This document shows positions 21,437-30,623 of a stretch of DNA of 37,029 nt, in pieces. Origin of the DNA: Candidatus Omnitrophota bacterium (GTDB lineage: Bacteria; Omnitrophota; Gorgyraeia; Duberdicusellales; 4484-171). The stretch spans positions 1-37,029 of the forward strand of contig JALOCC010000014.1 in assembly GCA_023227945.1 (NCBI GenBank), in the 5' to 3' direction. Position 1 is the first letter of the stretch, and each line of letters begins with the position of its first letter. The notes below the pieces were generated by a model. That model ran no database searches and was not told where the DNA came from. It saw only the letters and a program-made list of their open reading frames with translations. The translations under genes were made by a program, and so were the position numbers.

Positions 21437-22882
21437 TTAAGCTCTATTGCTCAGAAAAGTTCTCTTAAGGGAATCGGCGAGCCTGCCTTTTTTTATTTCA
21501 CGGGCAATGGTTGCAGCTATTAAGCGGGGTATTACGATAGAAAGCGACAAAACCTCTCCAAGGGTGAAAAATTTAGTTACAAATATATTCTTCCATAGAA
21601 TTTTTAAATAGCGCGATGGTGTATAAAAAGAAAATTTTATGGTCCTGCCTATTCTTTTAAGTGCTGGGTAATCATACATATCGGAATATAGCTCTCCCCT
21701 GTCAGTAATATGATAACCTGGGGTATTCTCCGCTAAAGACCGGAGGGAAGAAAATTTTTCTATGCGCAGTTTATTGCAAGCTATGGAGTCAACACCAATT
21801 TCCTTGGCAAATTGTGAGATGTAAAGCATTTCTTCTTTTGTTTCGCCGATGTTACCGTAGATAAAATAACCACTGTAATAAATAGGGTATTTGTTAAGTA
21901 CCTTGAAAGCTTTTCTTATAGTTGCGGAATCAAATCCTTTATCCAATTGTGCCAATATGCGATCATGAGGCGATTCTACGCCTAACAGAAGCGCTTTAAA
22001 GCCGGCTTTGACCATTTTCTCTAAAAGCTCCGGGTGCTTGGATATCTCTAAGCGTGCTTGTGCGACAAAACGTTTTTTTATTTTATTTTTAACGATCGCA
22101 TCGCAAAGCTCCTTACCCCTTTTTATATCGGTAAAAAGATTATCATCGCTAAAAAGCACAACTTTTGCGTCTATTTCTTTTAATTCCTTTATAACAGAAC
22201 TAACGCTGCGGGCGGAATAGGTTCTCTTTTGCCCTAAAGGATTTAAGTTAAATGTACAGAATTTGCAGTTAAAAGGGCAGCCTCTGGCGCTTAATACAGA
22301 ATCAAAAGTAAGGTTCATCACGTTAACGCCGTTTACGGTAAGCCGATAGTCATTATTTCGAAGAGACCTGTCCGGAGACAGAATAACATCTACATTAGAC
22401 AGGGGACGATTAGGATTGTGTATTATTTTACCATCCTGCCGGTATGAAATACCCAAGATATCTTTCAACGGAATACCTTTGAATATTTCTTTTATTGTTT
22501 CTTCACCTTCGCCGCGAACGATGATCTTGATAGGCAGGCAGGTTTTAAAAAGCTCTTCTGTCATTTCTGTGGCTTTGTATCCGCCTACAACCAAAGGGAT
22601 ATTTTCCGGCATGCAGGAAAGCAGGCCGCAAATTTCTTTAAATTGCCTGTCCCAGCCTACGGTTACGCAAATAATGTCAATTTCTTTTGTTATGAAGTCC
22701 AGCAGGTTGACGGGATTTGTTAAACCATTCTCATATCTTAAATCAAGTAACGTTATTTTATCCACATATTCCTTAGCGCTGGTTGCTACATATTCAAGCC
22801 CGGTAGGCGGGAAAAGTTTCATCACGCTGGTTGCATGGCTTTCGATATAAGGATTTAAAAATAAAGCGTGTTTATATTTCAT
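21437..22882 (-). CDS. B12-binding-type radical SAM protein (BchE-like class)
   Basis: This 481-residue protein has an N-terminal Rossmann-like domain in the position of the cobalamin-binding domain (about 1-150; PLVVGGYKATE at 96-106, although the DxHxxG cobalamin motif is not evident). A radical SAM barrel follows (about 190-400) with ARGCPFNCKFC giving C202, C206 and C209, then the usual FSDDNLF and GVESPHDRIL segments. The C-terminal 90 residues contain a hydrophobic, basic stretch, perhaps membrane-associated. Family members do methylations, cyclisations and other difficult chemistry on lipids or natural products; the substrate here is unknown. No clear SD precedes its ATG. It ends at a strong terminator. 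Confidence 0.85.
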   Translation of the reverse strand: MKYKHALFLNPYIESHATSVMKLFPPTGLEYVATSAKEYVDKITLLDLRYENGLTNPVNLLDFITKEIDIICVTVGWDRQFKEICGLLSCMPENIPLVVGGYKATEMTEELFKTCLPIKIIVRGEGEETIKEIFKGIPLKDILGISYRQDGKIIHNPNRPLSNVDVILSPDRSLRNNDYRLTVNGVNVMNLTFDSVLSARGCPFNCKFCTFNLNPLGQKRTYSARSVSSVIKELKEIDAKVVLFSDDNLFTDIKRGKELCDAIVKNKIKKRFVAQARLEISKHPELLEKMVKAGFKALLLGVESPHDRILAQLDKGFDSATIRKAFKVLNKYPIYYSGYFIYGNIGETKEEMLYISQFAKEIGVDSIACNKLRIEKFSSLRSLAENTPGYHITDRGELYSDMYDYPALKRIGRTIKFSFYTPSRYLKILWKNIFVTKFFTLGEVLSLSIVIPRLIAATIAREIKKGRLADSLKRTFLSNRA

Positions 22883-22968
22883 TGTTTTTGTTTAATGCAA
22901 TATTTTTATAGGCTAATGGTGTAACATACTACCACAAACATAAGTTTATGGCTAAATAATAACTGTGC

Positions 22969-23265
22969 TTATGTAATATCCTCTAAATTCCAAGTAAATG
23001 CCTTTATGCCTTCTTTACCGAGTTTCTTACGCAGTTCTTTTACGCAGGATAATATTTTTTGCACCTGAGTGCCTTCGCAACAAATATATAAGATATTATT
23101 TCTTCCCGGCCAGATATCATTATTCAAATGTATACCGGAAGTTTCTCCGCTTCCATAAACGCCCATTACTTTTGTATAATTTTTAAGAGCACACCCTTCC
23201 AGGATTTCCATAACTTCTGCTTCAATGGCTTCATTATAAACAATCATTACCATTTTCAAATTCAT
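22969..23265 (-). CDS. PG0541-type transporter-associated PII-like protein
   Basis: This 98-residue ferredoxin-fold protein begins MNLKMVMIVYNEAIEAEVMEIL and continues KNYTKVMGVYGSGETSGIHLNNDIWPG, the pattern of the PII-like PG0541 family that is characteristically encoded beside RND efflux pumps. It starts 35 bases after the RND gene and is probably the last gene of the efflux operon. By analogy with PII proteins it may sense a small ligand and modulate the pump, but no ligand is known to me. Confidence 0.83.
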   Translation of the reverse strand: MNLKMVMIVYNEAIEAEVMEILEGCALKNYTKVMGVYGSGETSGIHLNNDIWPGRNNILYICCEGTQVQKILSCVKELRKKLGKEGIKAFTWNLEDIT

Positions 23266-23297
23266 GTTAATCTCCTAATTGCAGAAGCCAGATTTTT

Positions 23298-23323
23298 CTG
23301 CTATCTGCCATCTGCTATCTGTC
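23298..23323. repeat. GCAGAT-type tandem repeat at the RND gene end
   Basis: CTGCTATCTGCC-ATCTGCTATCTG is a short tandem of ATCTGC-like hexamers spanning the RND stop codon. It supplies the last residues (QIADGR) of the pump protein. Confidence 0.6.
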
Positions 23324-26300
23324 TTCTTCCCTCTTTTCTATGGAACACCGCATAAAGCGTAGGCACAAATAACATGGTAATCAAGGTAGATACAGCCAAC
23401 CCCCCAATCATGGTTATACCTAAAGGCCGCCAAATTTCAGAACCTTCCCCATTTGAAATGGCAAGCGGAAGAAGACCGACAAGCGTTGTAATTGTAGTCA
23501 TAAGCACAGGCCGGAGCCTGTCTTTCCCGCCAAGAGTTATGCTATCATACATTGAGAATTTTCTTGCCCGTAATATTTCTATGTAACTTATCAAAACTAT
23601 GGCATTGTTAACAACAATACCCATAAGCATTACTATTCCCAAAAAAGTAATAACGCTTAAAGTTGTTCCGGTTAAGAAAAATGCCCAGATTACGCCGGTA
23701 AATGTAAAAGGTATGGAAAACATAATTATAAACGGGTCAAACAAAGACTCAAACTGCGCTGCCATAACCATATAAACCAGAGCAATACCCAAAAGAAGCA
23801 ATAACAATAAATCCCTGAATGCTTTTCTCTGCTCCTCAGCTGCTCCGCCAAAATTTATCATGATATCTCGGGGCAAGGCTATTTTATCAAGTTCTTTCTT
23901 TAGATCCTCTATTATTTTTCCGGAAGAACGCTTGTAGGCATTCGCCTCGACCCTTACCACTCTTTCCCGATTCTGGCGTTCTATTGAATCGGGAACTGTT
24001 GTTTCATAAATTTTTGCAACATTGGATAGTTTTATCGGCTTTATTACTGTGCCTTTTAACTCAGCTAAATCCGCCAATTTAGAAACTTGTGTTTTCTCTG
24101 CCAGGCGCGGAAGAATTATAGGAAGATTTTCGATATCCTGAAGGTTTGCGCGCGAATGTTCTTCAAGCCTTACATAGATATCGTAAGTTTCCCCTTTTTC
24201 TCTGTATTTAGTGGCGACTGACCCCTCGATGAATGTTTTCAGAGAATTTGAGATTGTCGTCATATCAAGCCCTAATGAACCTGCCTTTTCTCTATCAACT
24301 TCTATTTTAAGCTCCGGCCGGTTTGTATCGCGTGAGATAGTGACGTCTACGGCGCCGGGAATTTTTTCCAGAATTTGTTTTACGCGAAATGCATAGTTAT
24401 CTGTATCTTCGAATGAATGGCCGATAATTTCAAACTGTATATTTTTTCCGCCGGTTCCGGTAATCAACCTGTCTATGGGGTTACCGGTTCCTACGTCAGT
24501 TTTAAGGACACCGGGAATATTTTTTATTTTATCCCTTACTTTTTTAGCTGCCTCAAAGACAGAACGCTTACGTTTATCTTTAGGGACGAGCTTTGCTCCC
24601 GCAGCTATAACATGGCTTCCAGAATCCTGACTCATAAGCCTGCCAAGGCCGCTAATCTGCCCGCTTCTGGCATAATAAAATAGCGCTTCCGGCAATTCAG
24701 TTTGAAAAATTTCTTCGATTTTTTGTGCAACTTTATCGGTTTCTTCAAGCCGTGTTCCGATGGGAAGAGATACGGTTATACGCAAATCTCCGGTATCTTC
24801 TTCAGGCATAAATTCATTGCCGATAAAAGGTACCAGGAAAATACTTACGATGAATATAACCACAAATCCGAGAAGCACGGTTTTTTTATGATGCAGGCTC
24901 CATCCAAGCAATTTTCCGTAAAAATTCTCCCACGATTTAAACATTTTTTCTGATATTTCGTAAAGCCAGGAAAACATTTTTTTCTTTGGATTACCGTTAT
25001 CAACACGCATCCACTTCGAACAAAGCATAGGGCTGAAAGTGGCGGCGGTAAAAAGCGAAGCAACTAAGGTAACTATAACTATAACCGCGAGTTCCCCAAA
25101 CATAATACCGACAACGCCCGGTATAAAAAGCATGGGCATAAATACAACCACTGTCGTAAGAGTAGAAGCTGCTATCGCCAAAAACATTTCTGACGTGCCA
25201 AAAATAGCTGCTTCTGTCGGCCGGTTTCCCCTTTCAAGGCGCCTGTGGATATTGTCAACTACAACTATTGCGTTATCAACCACCATGCCGGAAGCTATTG
25301 CTATTGAAGAAAGGCTTATCGTATTTATTGTTTTTCCGCTTAGGAAAAGATAGATAAAACTTATAAGCAAAGAAAAAGGTATGGTTAAAGCAACAATCAT
25401 ACTGGGCGCGGCACTGCGCAGGAAAAACCATACAACAAAGATTACAAGGACTATAGCAAGCCATACTGAAGATTTTAAGGAATTGATTGAATTCATGATA
25501 TCTTTTGAAGTGTCAAAGATTGTATTTATCTTAACATCAGCAGGAAAATTCTTTTCCAGTTCTTTCAGCCTCTTCTTGACACGCTGGGCAACTTCAACAG
25601 TATTAGTGCCGCTTTGTTTCTGCACCATTAACATTACGCCGGGCTGCTTATTTATACGTACCTCGCTGATTACTTCTTTAAAAGAATCTTCTATCCTGGC
25701 TACGTCTCGAAGATAGACAACTTTGTCGCTACGTTTGCCCAGAATAACCAGATTAATTTCATCGGGGGTTGTAAATTCTCCGGGAAGACGTATGAGGTAG
25801 TCAGTTAGACCTGTTTTTAAATTACCCACCGGTTGGGTGATGTTTTCTTTTTTTAAGACATTCTTAATATCAAGTATGGAAAAACCATACCCCTCGAGCC
25901 TCTCTTTATCGACAAAAATATTAATCTGGCGTTCAAGCCCTCCCCCCTGTATCTGAACTGTTCCCACCCCCGGCAGCTGGCGAAGTGCGTCCCCTAAGCG
26001 TTTATCAACCATATCGTAAAGTTCAGGATAGGTTTGCTTTGCGGTTATGCCTAAATATACAATCGGGATATTTGCCGTATTAAACTTAAAAACGTAAGGA
26101 TTATCCATTTCATCAGGGATATCCGGTAAATATCTTTTTGACAAGTCAATACGATCACGTATGTCATTTGAGGCTTCATCAATATTGGTTCCCCAAATGA
26201 ACTTAAGTGTAATCAGGGAAACACCTTCCGCAGACACAGAGGTCATTTTTTCAAGGCCGGGTGTAGTTGCAAGCTGGTTTTCAAGTTCTTCAGTAACTTT

Positions 26301-26483
26301 TATTTCAACATCTTCCGGGCTTGCTCCAGGGTATGAAGAAATTACAGTTATTGCCGGAGGCTCGACTTCAGGAAGCATATCAATACCAAGACGGCTGAAA
26401 CTATAAGCAGCGAGAATAACTATCGCTGAAAAAATCATCAAATTCGTAACCGGGCGTTTTACTCCAAAATCAGGTAAGTTCAT
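23301..26483 (-). CDS. RND-family multidrug efflux pump, HAE1 type (AcrB-like)
   Basis: This 1060-residue inner-membrane antiporter has 12 transmembrane helices and two large periplasmic porter domains, the standard length. Typical segments are PGASPEDVE at 52-60, PGVGTVQIQGG at 171-181 and GNEFMPEEDTG near 570. In TM4 the proton-relay pair of AcrB (D407-D408) appears as D403-N404 (GMVVDNAIVVVDN), a variant common in this family. The C-terminal half repeats GIVMLMGIVVNNAIVLI. It should work with the adaptor at 26496 and the channel at 27488. The last few codons come from a short tandem repeat. Confidence 0.95.
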   Translation of the reverse strand: MNLPDFGVKRPVTNLMIFSAIVILAAYSFSRLGIDMLPEVEPPAITVISSYPGASPEDVEIKVTEELENQLATTPGLEKMTSVSAEGVSLITLKFIWGTNIDEASNDIRDRIDLSKRYLPDIPDEMDNPYVFKFNTANIPIVYLGITAKQTYPELYDMVDKRLGDALRQLPGVGTVQIQGGGLERQINIFVDKERLEGYGFSILDIKNVLKKENITQPVGNLKTGLTDYLIRLPGEFTTPDEINLVILGKRSDKVVYLRDVARIEDSFKEVISEVRINKQPGVMLMVQKQSGTNTVEVAQRVKKRLKELEKNFPADVKINTIFDTSKDIMNSINSLKSSVWLAIVLVIFVVWFFLRSAAPSMIVALTIPFSLLISFIYLFLSGKTINTISLSSIAIASGMVVDNAIVVVDNIHRRLERGNRPTEAAIFGTSEMFLAIAASTLTTVVVFMPMLFIPGVVGIMFGELAVIVIVTLVASLFTAATFSPMLCSKWMRVDNGNPKKKMFSWLYEISEKMFKSWENFYGKLLGWSLHHKKTVLLGFVVIFIVSIFLVPFIGNEFMPEEDTGDLRITVSLPIGTRLEETDKVAQKIEEIFQTELPEALFYYARSGQISGLGRLMSQDSGSHVIAAGAKLVPKDKRKRSVFEAAKKVRDKIKNIPGVLKTDVGTGNPIDRLITGTGGKNIQFEIIGHSFEDTDNYAFRVKQILEKIPGAVDVTISRDTNRPELKIEVDREKAGSLGLDMTTISNSLKTFIEGSVATKYREKGETYDIYVRLEEHSRANLQDIENLPIILPRLAEKTQVSKLADLAELKGTVIKPIKLSNVAKIYETTVPDSIERQNRERVVRVEANAYKRSSGKIIEDLKKELDKIALPRDIMINFGGAAEEQRKAFRDLLLLLLLGIALVYMVMAAQFESLFDPFIIMFSIPFTFTGVIWAFFLTGTTLSVITFLGIVMLMGIVVNNAIVLISYIEILRARKFSMYDSITLGGKDRLRPVLMTTITTLVGLLPLAISNGEGSEIWRPLGITMIGGLAVSTLITMLFVPTLYAVFHRKEGRRQIADGR

Positions 26484-26495
26484 ATTTTCAAATTA

Positions 26496-27374
26496 TTATT
26501 TTTCCGGATTCACGCTATCGCCTTCCTTAAGGCGCTGCTGGCCCATAATAACTACTAAATCGCCCTCAGCCAAGCCGTCTTTTACTTCATAAAGCGAATC
26601 CTGATGAAAACCCAAAGTAATTTTTTTTAAGCTGGCTTTGTTATCTTTAACCGTGAAAACATAGGTTTCGGGATCTTTTCCTATAATTGCCTCTTTTAGT
26701 ATAACTGCTGTTTTTTGGCGTGATTGAATAATCAATTTTACTTTTGCAAACATTCCCGATTTTAATCTGTGTTCGGGATTATCAACGGTTACCTCAACCG
26801 GTGCTGTGCGGGTGTCCAAATCTATGACCGGGCTTATTTTTGTAACGTGCCCGGTAAATTCTTCATCAGGATAAGCATCGATGTTTACATTTGCGGTTTG
26901 CCCGATAGAAATTTTTGCAAGATATTTTTCAGGAACATCTAAGTCTATTTTTACTTTATCCATACTCACAACCAAAGCTATCGATGTTTGAAGGTCAACT
27001 TGCGAACCGATATCTACATAAACCCTGCCAATTATTCCGTTTAAAGTGCTTTCTACCGGAGCTTTTTCGTACTTTAGCCCCACTTCATCCCTATCAAGAT
27101 AAACTATTGCTTCACCTTTGCTGATTAATGCCCCGTCCTCTTTTACTTTTTCAATTACTTTCCCGTTAACTTTGGGATAGATAATTGCCTCATCTTTTGC
27201 TTTTATATTTCCTACATATTCAAGGACCTGCGCTATATCCTGAAGCTTAACCTCTCTTACTTGTACCGGTATTGCTGTTTTCTCTTCTATTTTCTGGGCG
27301 GATTTTTCTTCACAGGAAACTAACACAAGAACTGCAATAAAAAACAAAATAATTTTGCATTTGGATAAATTCAT
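26496..27374 (-). CDS. RND periplasmic adaptor (membrane fusion) lipoprotein
   Basis: This 292-residue protein has a lipoprotein signal with lipobox LVSC (C21). It has a biotinyl-lipoyl-like domain split around a very short hairpin (YVGNIKAKDEAIIYPKVNGKVIEKVKEDGALISKGEAIVYLD, then TLNGIIGRVYVDIGSQV), a beta-barrel domain (about 150-215) and a membrane-proximal domain. It links the pump to the TolC-like channel. It is short for the family because the coiled coil is nearly absent. Its SD and start codon are inside one arm of a long-range inverted repeat (27373-27385 with 27468-27480). Confidence 0.93.
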   Translation of the reverse strand: MNLSKCKIILFFIAVLVLVSCEEKSAQKIEEKTAIPVQVREVKLQDIAQVLEYVGNIKAKDEAIIYPKVNGKVIEKVKEDGALISKGEAIVYLDRDEVGLKYEKAPVESTLNGIIGRVYVDIGSQVDLQTSIALVVSMDKVKIDLDVPEKYLAKISIGQTANVNIDAYPDEEFTGHVTKISPVIDLDTRTAPVEVTVDNPEHRLKSGMFAKVKLIIQSRQKTAVILKEAIIGKDPETYVFTVKDNKASLKKITLGFHQDSLYEVKDGLAEGDLVVIMGQQRLKEGDSVNPEK

Positions 27375-27457
27375 CCCGCCCTTCCTTTTTTAAAATTATT
27401 GTTTTTATAGTAAATTTTGTCTTCTACTAAGTTTGCTATATTTTTACACATAACCAT
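27371..27457 (-). CDS. Possible leader peptide overlapping the adaptor start (28 residues)
   Basis: An ATG-initiated frame of 28 codons (MVMCKNIANLVEDKIYYK then NNNFKKGRAG) whose TGA overlaps the adaptor ATG as ATGA. It runs through the interval of the inverted repeat, so translating it would open the stem that hides the adaptor ribosome site. No SD precedes it and its composition is that of AT-rich spacer, so it may be chance. Confidence 0.2.
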   Translation of the reverse strand: MVMCKNIANLVEDKIYYKNNNFKKGRAG

Positions 27458-27480
27458 AATGCGCTTTGGAAGGGCGGGAT
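27373..27480 (-). promoter_or_regulatory. Inverted repeat that can hide the adaptor ribosome binding site
   Basis: On the mRNA, ATCCCGCCCTTCC (27468-27480) is perfectly complementary to GGAAGGGCGGGAT (27373-27385), 82 bases further on. The second arm is the SD region and the first two bases of the ATG of the adaptor gene; the first arm lies just after the channel gene stop. Confidence 0.65.
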
Positions 27481-27487
27481 TCATAAA

Positions 27488-28756
27488 TTACATACTCCCT
27501 TCTGCCTTATCAAGGCTGCTTTTAGCTACAATATAATCATACAATGCCTGCTGCTTATTAAACATAGATAATTTATATTTTAAACCGGCGTCATCCATAT
27601 CCAGCAAACTCGCAATACCTTCCTTATATTTCTTTTTTACAGAAACCAAGTTACTTCTATAGAATTTAACGTCAGATTCTGCGGAATCAAGCGAACTTAT
27701 CGAGCTCTTTAGCGCTAAATAAGCATTTCTAAGCTCGAGGACAATGTCTTGAACGGTTTTTTCCTTAAACATTTGAGTTTGTTTCAAATCAACTATTGCC
27801 TGCTCAATTTTTGCTTTTGTGGCAAAGCCGTCGAATATCGGCCAATTAAAAGTTAGGCCTAATACATTATAATTTTTCCACTTAGTGGCGATACCGGTTG
27901 TAGTGATAAATCTAGTTCCGCTGTAGGAATCAAGCGTAAGGTCTACGCTAGGTAAATTTCCTGCCTTGGCGATATTTAAAGCATGCTCATCTGCTTTGGT
28001 TTTTGCCTCATATTGTTTTATTTCAGGCCTCTGGCCAAGAGCGCGAACCAAGGCTTTATCAAACATAACTTCTTTTGGTGTATATGTAAACTTTCCAATA
28101 ATTGTTATGCCAACCGACTCCTTAAGGTATAATAAATTACGCAGCAATTGTTTGCTTGCCTCAACTTGATTCAATGATGCTTCATAAACCTTTTTTGCAT
28201 TATCCAACGATGCTGTTACGTTTTCTATATCGAGTTGCGATGCCTGTCCTTTCTCATAACGCGCTTTTACAAAATCAAGATGCATTTTGGTATTTTTTAA
28301 AACCTTGCTATTTAAATCCAAAAAATATTCTGAAAGCATAAGAGTGCAAAATGCTTTTTTTACATTAAGCACAATTTCTATTCTTTCTTTGTCATATAAA
28401 GCTTGCTTAACTTGCTTATTATACTCATTCTGTTTTATGGCATTATAAATACGGCCGCTTTGAAAAATGTTCTGTTTTAACCCGGCAGATATTTCTGTTG
28501 TAGAATATGGTTTATCCGTAAGGTTACCGGTTCTATCCCTGTCTACATTCACTGTTAAAGACGGCAGCATCTTAGACCAAGCTTCATTGATTTGTGCTTT
28601 AGCTTTTGTAATTTCATTCGCGCTCATTAAAACATTCCTGTTGTCCCTTAAGGCTATGGAAATTGCCTCATCGAGCGTAAGGGTAATATCCTCGGCCAGC
28701 ACATTAGAAATGAAAACAAAAATAAAAATTACAAAAAATAAACTTATTTTTCTCAT
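27488..28756 (-). CDS. TolC-like outer membrane efflux protein
   Basis: This 422-residue protein has a signal peptide (cleavage likely after VLA at 21). Two repeats of the OEP family follow (about 25-215 and 235-415), each with long helices (LTLDEAISIALRDNRNVLMSANEI; GIASLLDMDDAGLKYKLS) and short beta segments that form the trimeric barrel and tunnel. It exports substrates handed over by the RND pump. The start overlaps the marR stop as ATGA, so regulator and channel are translated together. Confidence 0.93.
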   Translation of the reverse strand: MRKISLFFVIFIFVFISNVLAEDITLTLDEAISIALRDNRNVLMSANEITKAKAQINEAWSKMLPSLTVNVDRDRTGNLTDKPYSTTEISAGLKQNIFQSGRIYNAIKQNEYNKQVKQALYDKERIEIVLNVKKAFCTLMLSEYFLDLNSKVLKNTKMHLDFVKARYEKGQASQLDIENVTASLDNAKKVYEASLNQVEASKQLLRNLLYLKESVGITIIGKFTYTPKEVMFDKALVRALGQRPEIKQYEAKTKADEHALNIAKAGNLPSVDLTLDSYSGTRFITTTGIATKWKNYNVLGLTFNWPIFDGFATKAKIEQAIVDLKQTQMFKEKTVQDIVLELRNAYLALKSSISSLDSAESDVKFYRSNLVSVKKKYKEGIASLLDMDDAGLKYKLSMFNKQQALYDYIVAKSSLDKAEGSM

Positions 28757-29202
28757 TTATCTGCATCGCTTTCTTCAAGCAATATCTTGTTTATTTGGCT
28801 AAGGATCCTAAGATAGTGCCCCCTGTCCGTTTCGGATATTTTTTCGAATGTTTTAACTATCATTTGCCGTTTGCATTCGGTTATTTTTCTGGCCAGGGCA
28901 TTTCCTCTATTGGTTAATTTAACTTTTATTATTCTGCGGTCATTTTTATCATAAACACGCTCAATATAGCCGTCCCTCACTAACCTATCAACTATGCCGG
29001 TCATTGCAGCCGTGGTTACGTTCATAAAATGAGCAAGCTCAGTCATCTTTGATCCGCCTTCCCGGCTTAAAAATTCCAGGACGAAAAATTGCGGAAGAGT
29101 TATTTTACTTTTATGCAATTCCTTTGTAAGCCTTTTGGTAAATTCCTTGAACATTAAGGGCATAATTTCATTGAGCTTGTTAGCGAAAGCTTCAATAGAC
29201 AT
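28753..29202 (-). CDS. MarR-family transcriptional regulator of the efflux operon
   Basis: This 149-residue dimeric winged-helix repressor has N- and C-terminal dimerisation helices. The DNA-binding domain is at about 33-100: LPQFFVLEFLSREGGSKMTELAHFMNVTTAAMTGIVDRLVRDGYIER, then the wing DRRIIKVKLT with the family's conserved DRR. It is the first gene of the operon and its promoter contains a palindrome, so autorepression relieved by a phenolic or drug ligand is likely. The SD AAGGAGGGAG is strong. Confidence 0.94.
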   Translation of the reverse strand: MSIEAFANKLNEIMPLMFKEFTKRLTKELHKSKITLPQFFVLEFLSREGGSKMTELAHFMNVTTAAMTGIVDRLVRDGYIERVYDKNDRRIIKVKLTNRGNALARKITECKRQMIVKTFEKISETDRGHYLRILSQINKILLEESDADK

Positions 29203-29251
29203 ATGTATTCTCCCTCCTTACCTAATATATTTAATGGTGTTAACTATCAAT

Positions 29252-29269
29252 TATGTTGAATATAACATA
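29252..29269. promoter_or_regulatory. Probable MarR operator
   Basis: TATGTT-GAATAT-AACATA is a perfect inverted repeat with 6-base arms and 6-base spacer. It overlaps the -10 box of the marR promoter, a typical place for MarR repression. Confidence 0.6.
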
Positions 29270-29287
29270 TATTAACAAATCTGTCAA
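29259..29287 (-). promoter_or_regulatory. Promoter of the marR/efflux operon
   Basis: Minus strand TTGACA (29282-29287), exactly 17-base spacer, TATATT (29259-29264). The leader to the ATG is about 50 bases. Confidence 0.85.
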
Positions 29288-29386
29288 GACGGTATACTGA
29301 TTGACAGAATAATAAACTATTTAATGGGTAAGGATATTGGATGGAAAATTTCTAGCAGCTCTATTTATCTGAAAAAAGATTTTTAC

Positions 29387-29680
29387 CTATCTTTTAACGA
29401 GCGGTTTTCCGTCAGCACTTTTAAGCTGGCCCGCAGCTATAAGTATCAGGTCTATCAGCCACCAAATACCGCAGCCGCCGAATGTTACAAGTTTTAATAC
29501 GCCAAGGCCAATGTAGCCAAGATAAAATCTGTCTATGCCGAGATGCCCTAGAAATACCGATAAAAGCAGCGCAACAATCCACTCTTTTTGGCCTTCACAT
29601 GGTTTTATTATTTTTACGCCGCAATTTACGCAAATTTCAGCCTCATCTTTTATTTCTTTACCACAAGCCCTGCAAAACAT
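29387..29680 (-). CDS. Zinc-ribbon plus TM2-domain protein
   Basis: This 97-residue protein has an N-terminal zinc ribbon CRACGKEIKDEAEICVNCG (residues 3-21), then a TM2 domain of two helices with the signature FLGHLGIDRFYLGYIGLGVLKL and GGCGIWWLIDLI. These are common small inner-membrane proteins; no function is settled. The ATG has AAAGGAGGAG upstream. It is 36 bases after the DUF5684-like gene and probably cotranscribed with it. Confidence 0.88.
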   Translation of the reverse strand: MFCRACGKEIKDEAEICVNCGVKIIKPCEGQKEWIVALLLSVFLGHLGIDRFYLGYIGLGVLKLVTFGGCGIWWLIDLILIAAGQLKSADGKPLVKR

Positions 29681-29716
29681 CCACTCCTCCTTTAAACATT
29701 GCAGCTCTATATTATT

Positions 29717-30574
29717 TTATTCCGAAAAAGCAAGATAACCCATAATTACCAAATTAGCTATTGGTAAGATGGTTAAAATACCTACCCAGCCTGGTTTGTT
29801 CCTTGCAATGGCTATTTTATACCAAACATAAACAAACAATCCTATTAAATAAATATTAGCTAAGATACTGACAAACGGAATAAATAGCCCCAATATTCCA
29901 AGCAGCCATAAGTAACTTATTTTAGCAATGTTGCACATCAAAAATAAGTTTGCAATCGGAATCCAGGCAAGCCAGGCAGGTTCAACAGCAGTTTTCTTTG
30001 CGATAAGATAGAGGCATAACGCTGAATAAACGTAAAAAATAAGCGATAAAAAGAATATAAATAAAGCTATTCCTCCAACTACTGCAACAGCTACTTTTGC
30101 GTCTTTTTCACTAATTTTTCCACGCGGGAATCTCGATGTTTGTTTCCCAAATTCAGAAATATTATTGCTAGTTTCGTTTCCGGGCCCAGAGATATCCTTG
30201 TTTTGCTGATTTGTAGATACCGCAGCCTCTTCAGTGGTTGCTTCATCTGCTATATTCTGCGCTGCTGTTAGATTCTCACTAACCGATAAAATATTGCTAT
30301 CGGAAACTACAGGTGTAACTGATTGTTTGTCCTCAACGCTTAAAACTGGCTGGGAAGAAACAGGCAACACCACCTTTTCGCCATTTATTGATTCTATATC
30401 AGTAAGATAATAAGTTAAGGTTATGCCTTCAATGTCAACCTTAACCGCATCATTCGTCCTCGCCTTAATGCTTCCTTGAATTTGCTTGCCTGATTTAAGA
30501 GCTATTGTGTCGCAAAATACATTGCCTAAAAATAAAAAAGAAATAAAACATAAATATATTATTTTGTTTCGCAT
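29717..30574 (-). CDS. Secreted N-domain plus DUF5684-like membrane protein
   Basis: This 285-residue protein has a signal peptide (about 1-22). A short beta domain follows at about 23-70 (DTIALKSGKQIQGSIKARTNDAVKVDIEG), as found in small SH3-like envelope proteins. A low-complexity Ser/Asn/Glu linker (about 75-155) leads to four hydrophobic helices with AWLAWIPIANLFLM and KPGWVGILTILPIANLVIMGY, the DUF5684 signature. The linker suggests that the N-domain stands out into the periplasm. The function is unknown. The SD AAAGGAGGGCG is 4-5 bases upstream. Confidence 0.8.
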   Translation of the reverse strand: MRNKIIYLCFISFLFLGNVFCDTIALKSGKQIQGSIKARTNDAVKVDIEGITLTYYLTDIESINGEKVVLPVSSQPVLSVEDKQSVTPVVSDSNILSVSENLTAAQNIADEATTEEAAVSTNQQNKDISGPGNETSNNISEFGKQTSRFPRGKISEKDAKVAVAVVGGIALFIFFLSLIFYVYSALCLYLIAKKTAVEPAWLAWIPIANLFLMCNIAKISYLWLLGILGLFIPFVSILANIYLIGLFVYVWYKIAIARNKPGWVGILTILPIANLVIMGYLAFSE

Positions 30575-30623
30575 CTACGCCCTCCTTTATATTATAGGTT
30601 ACTAAAGTTACGTAATGTTATTT

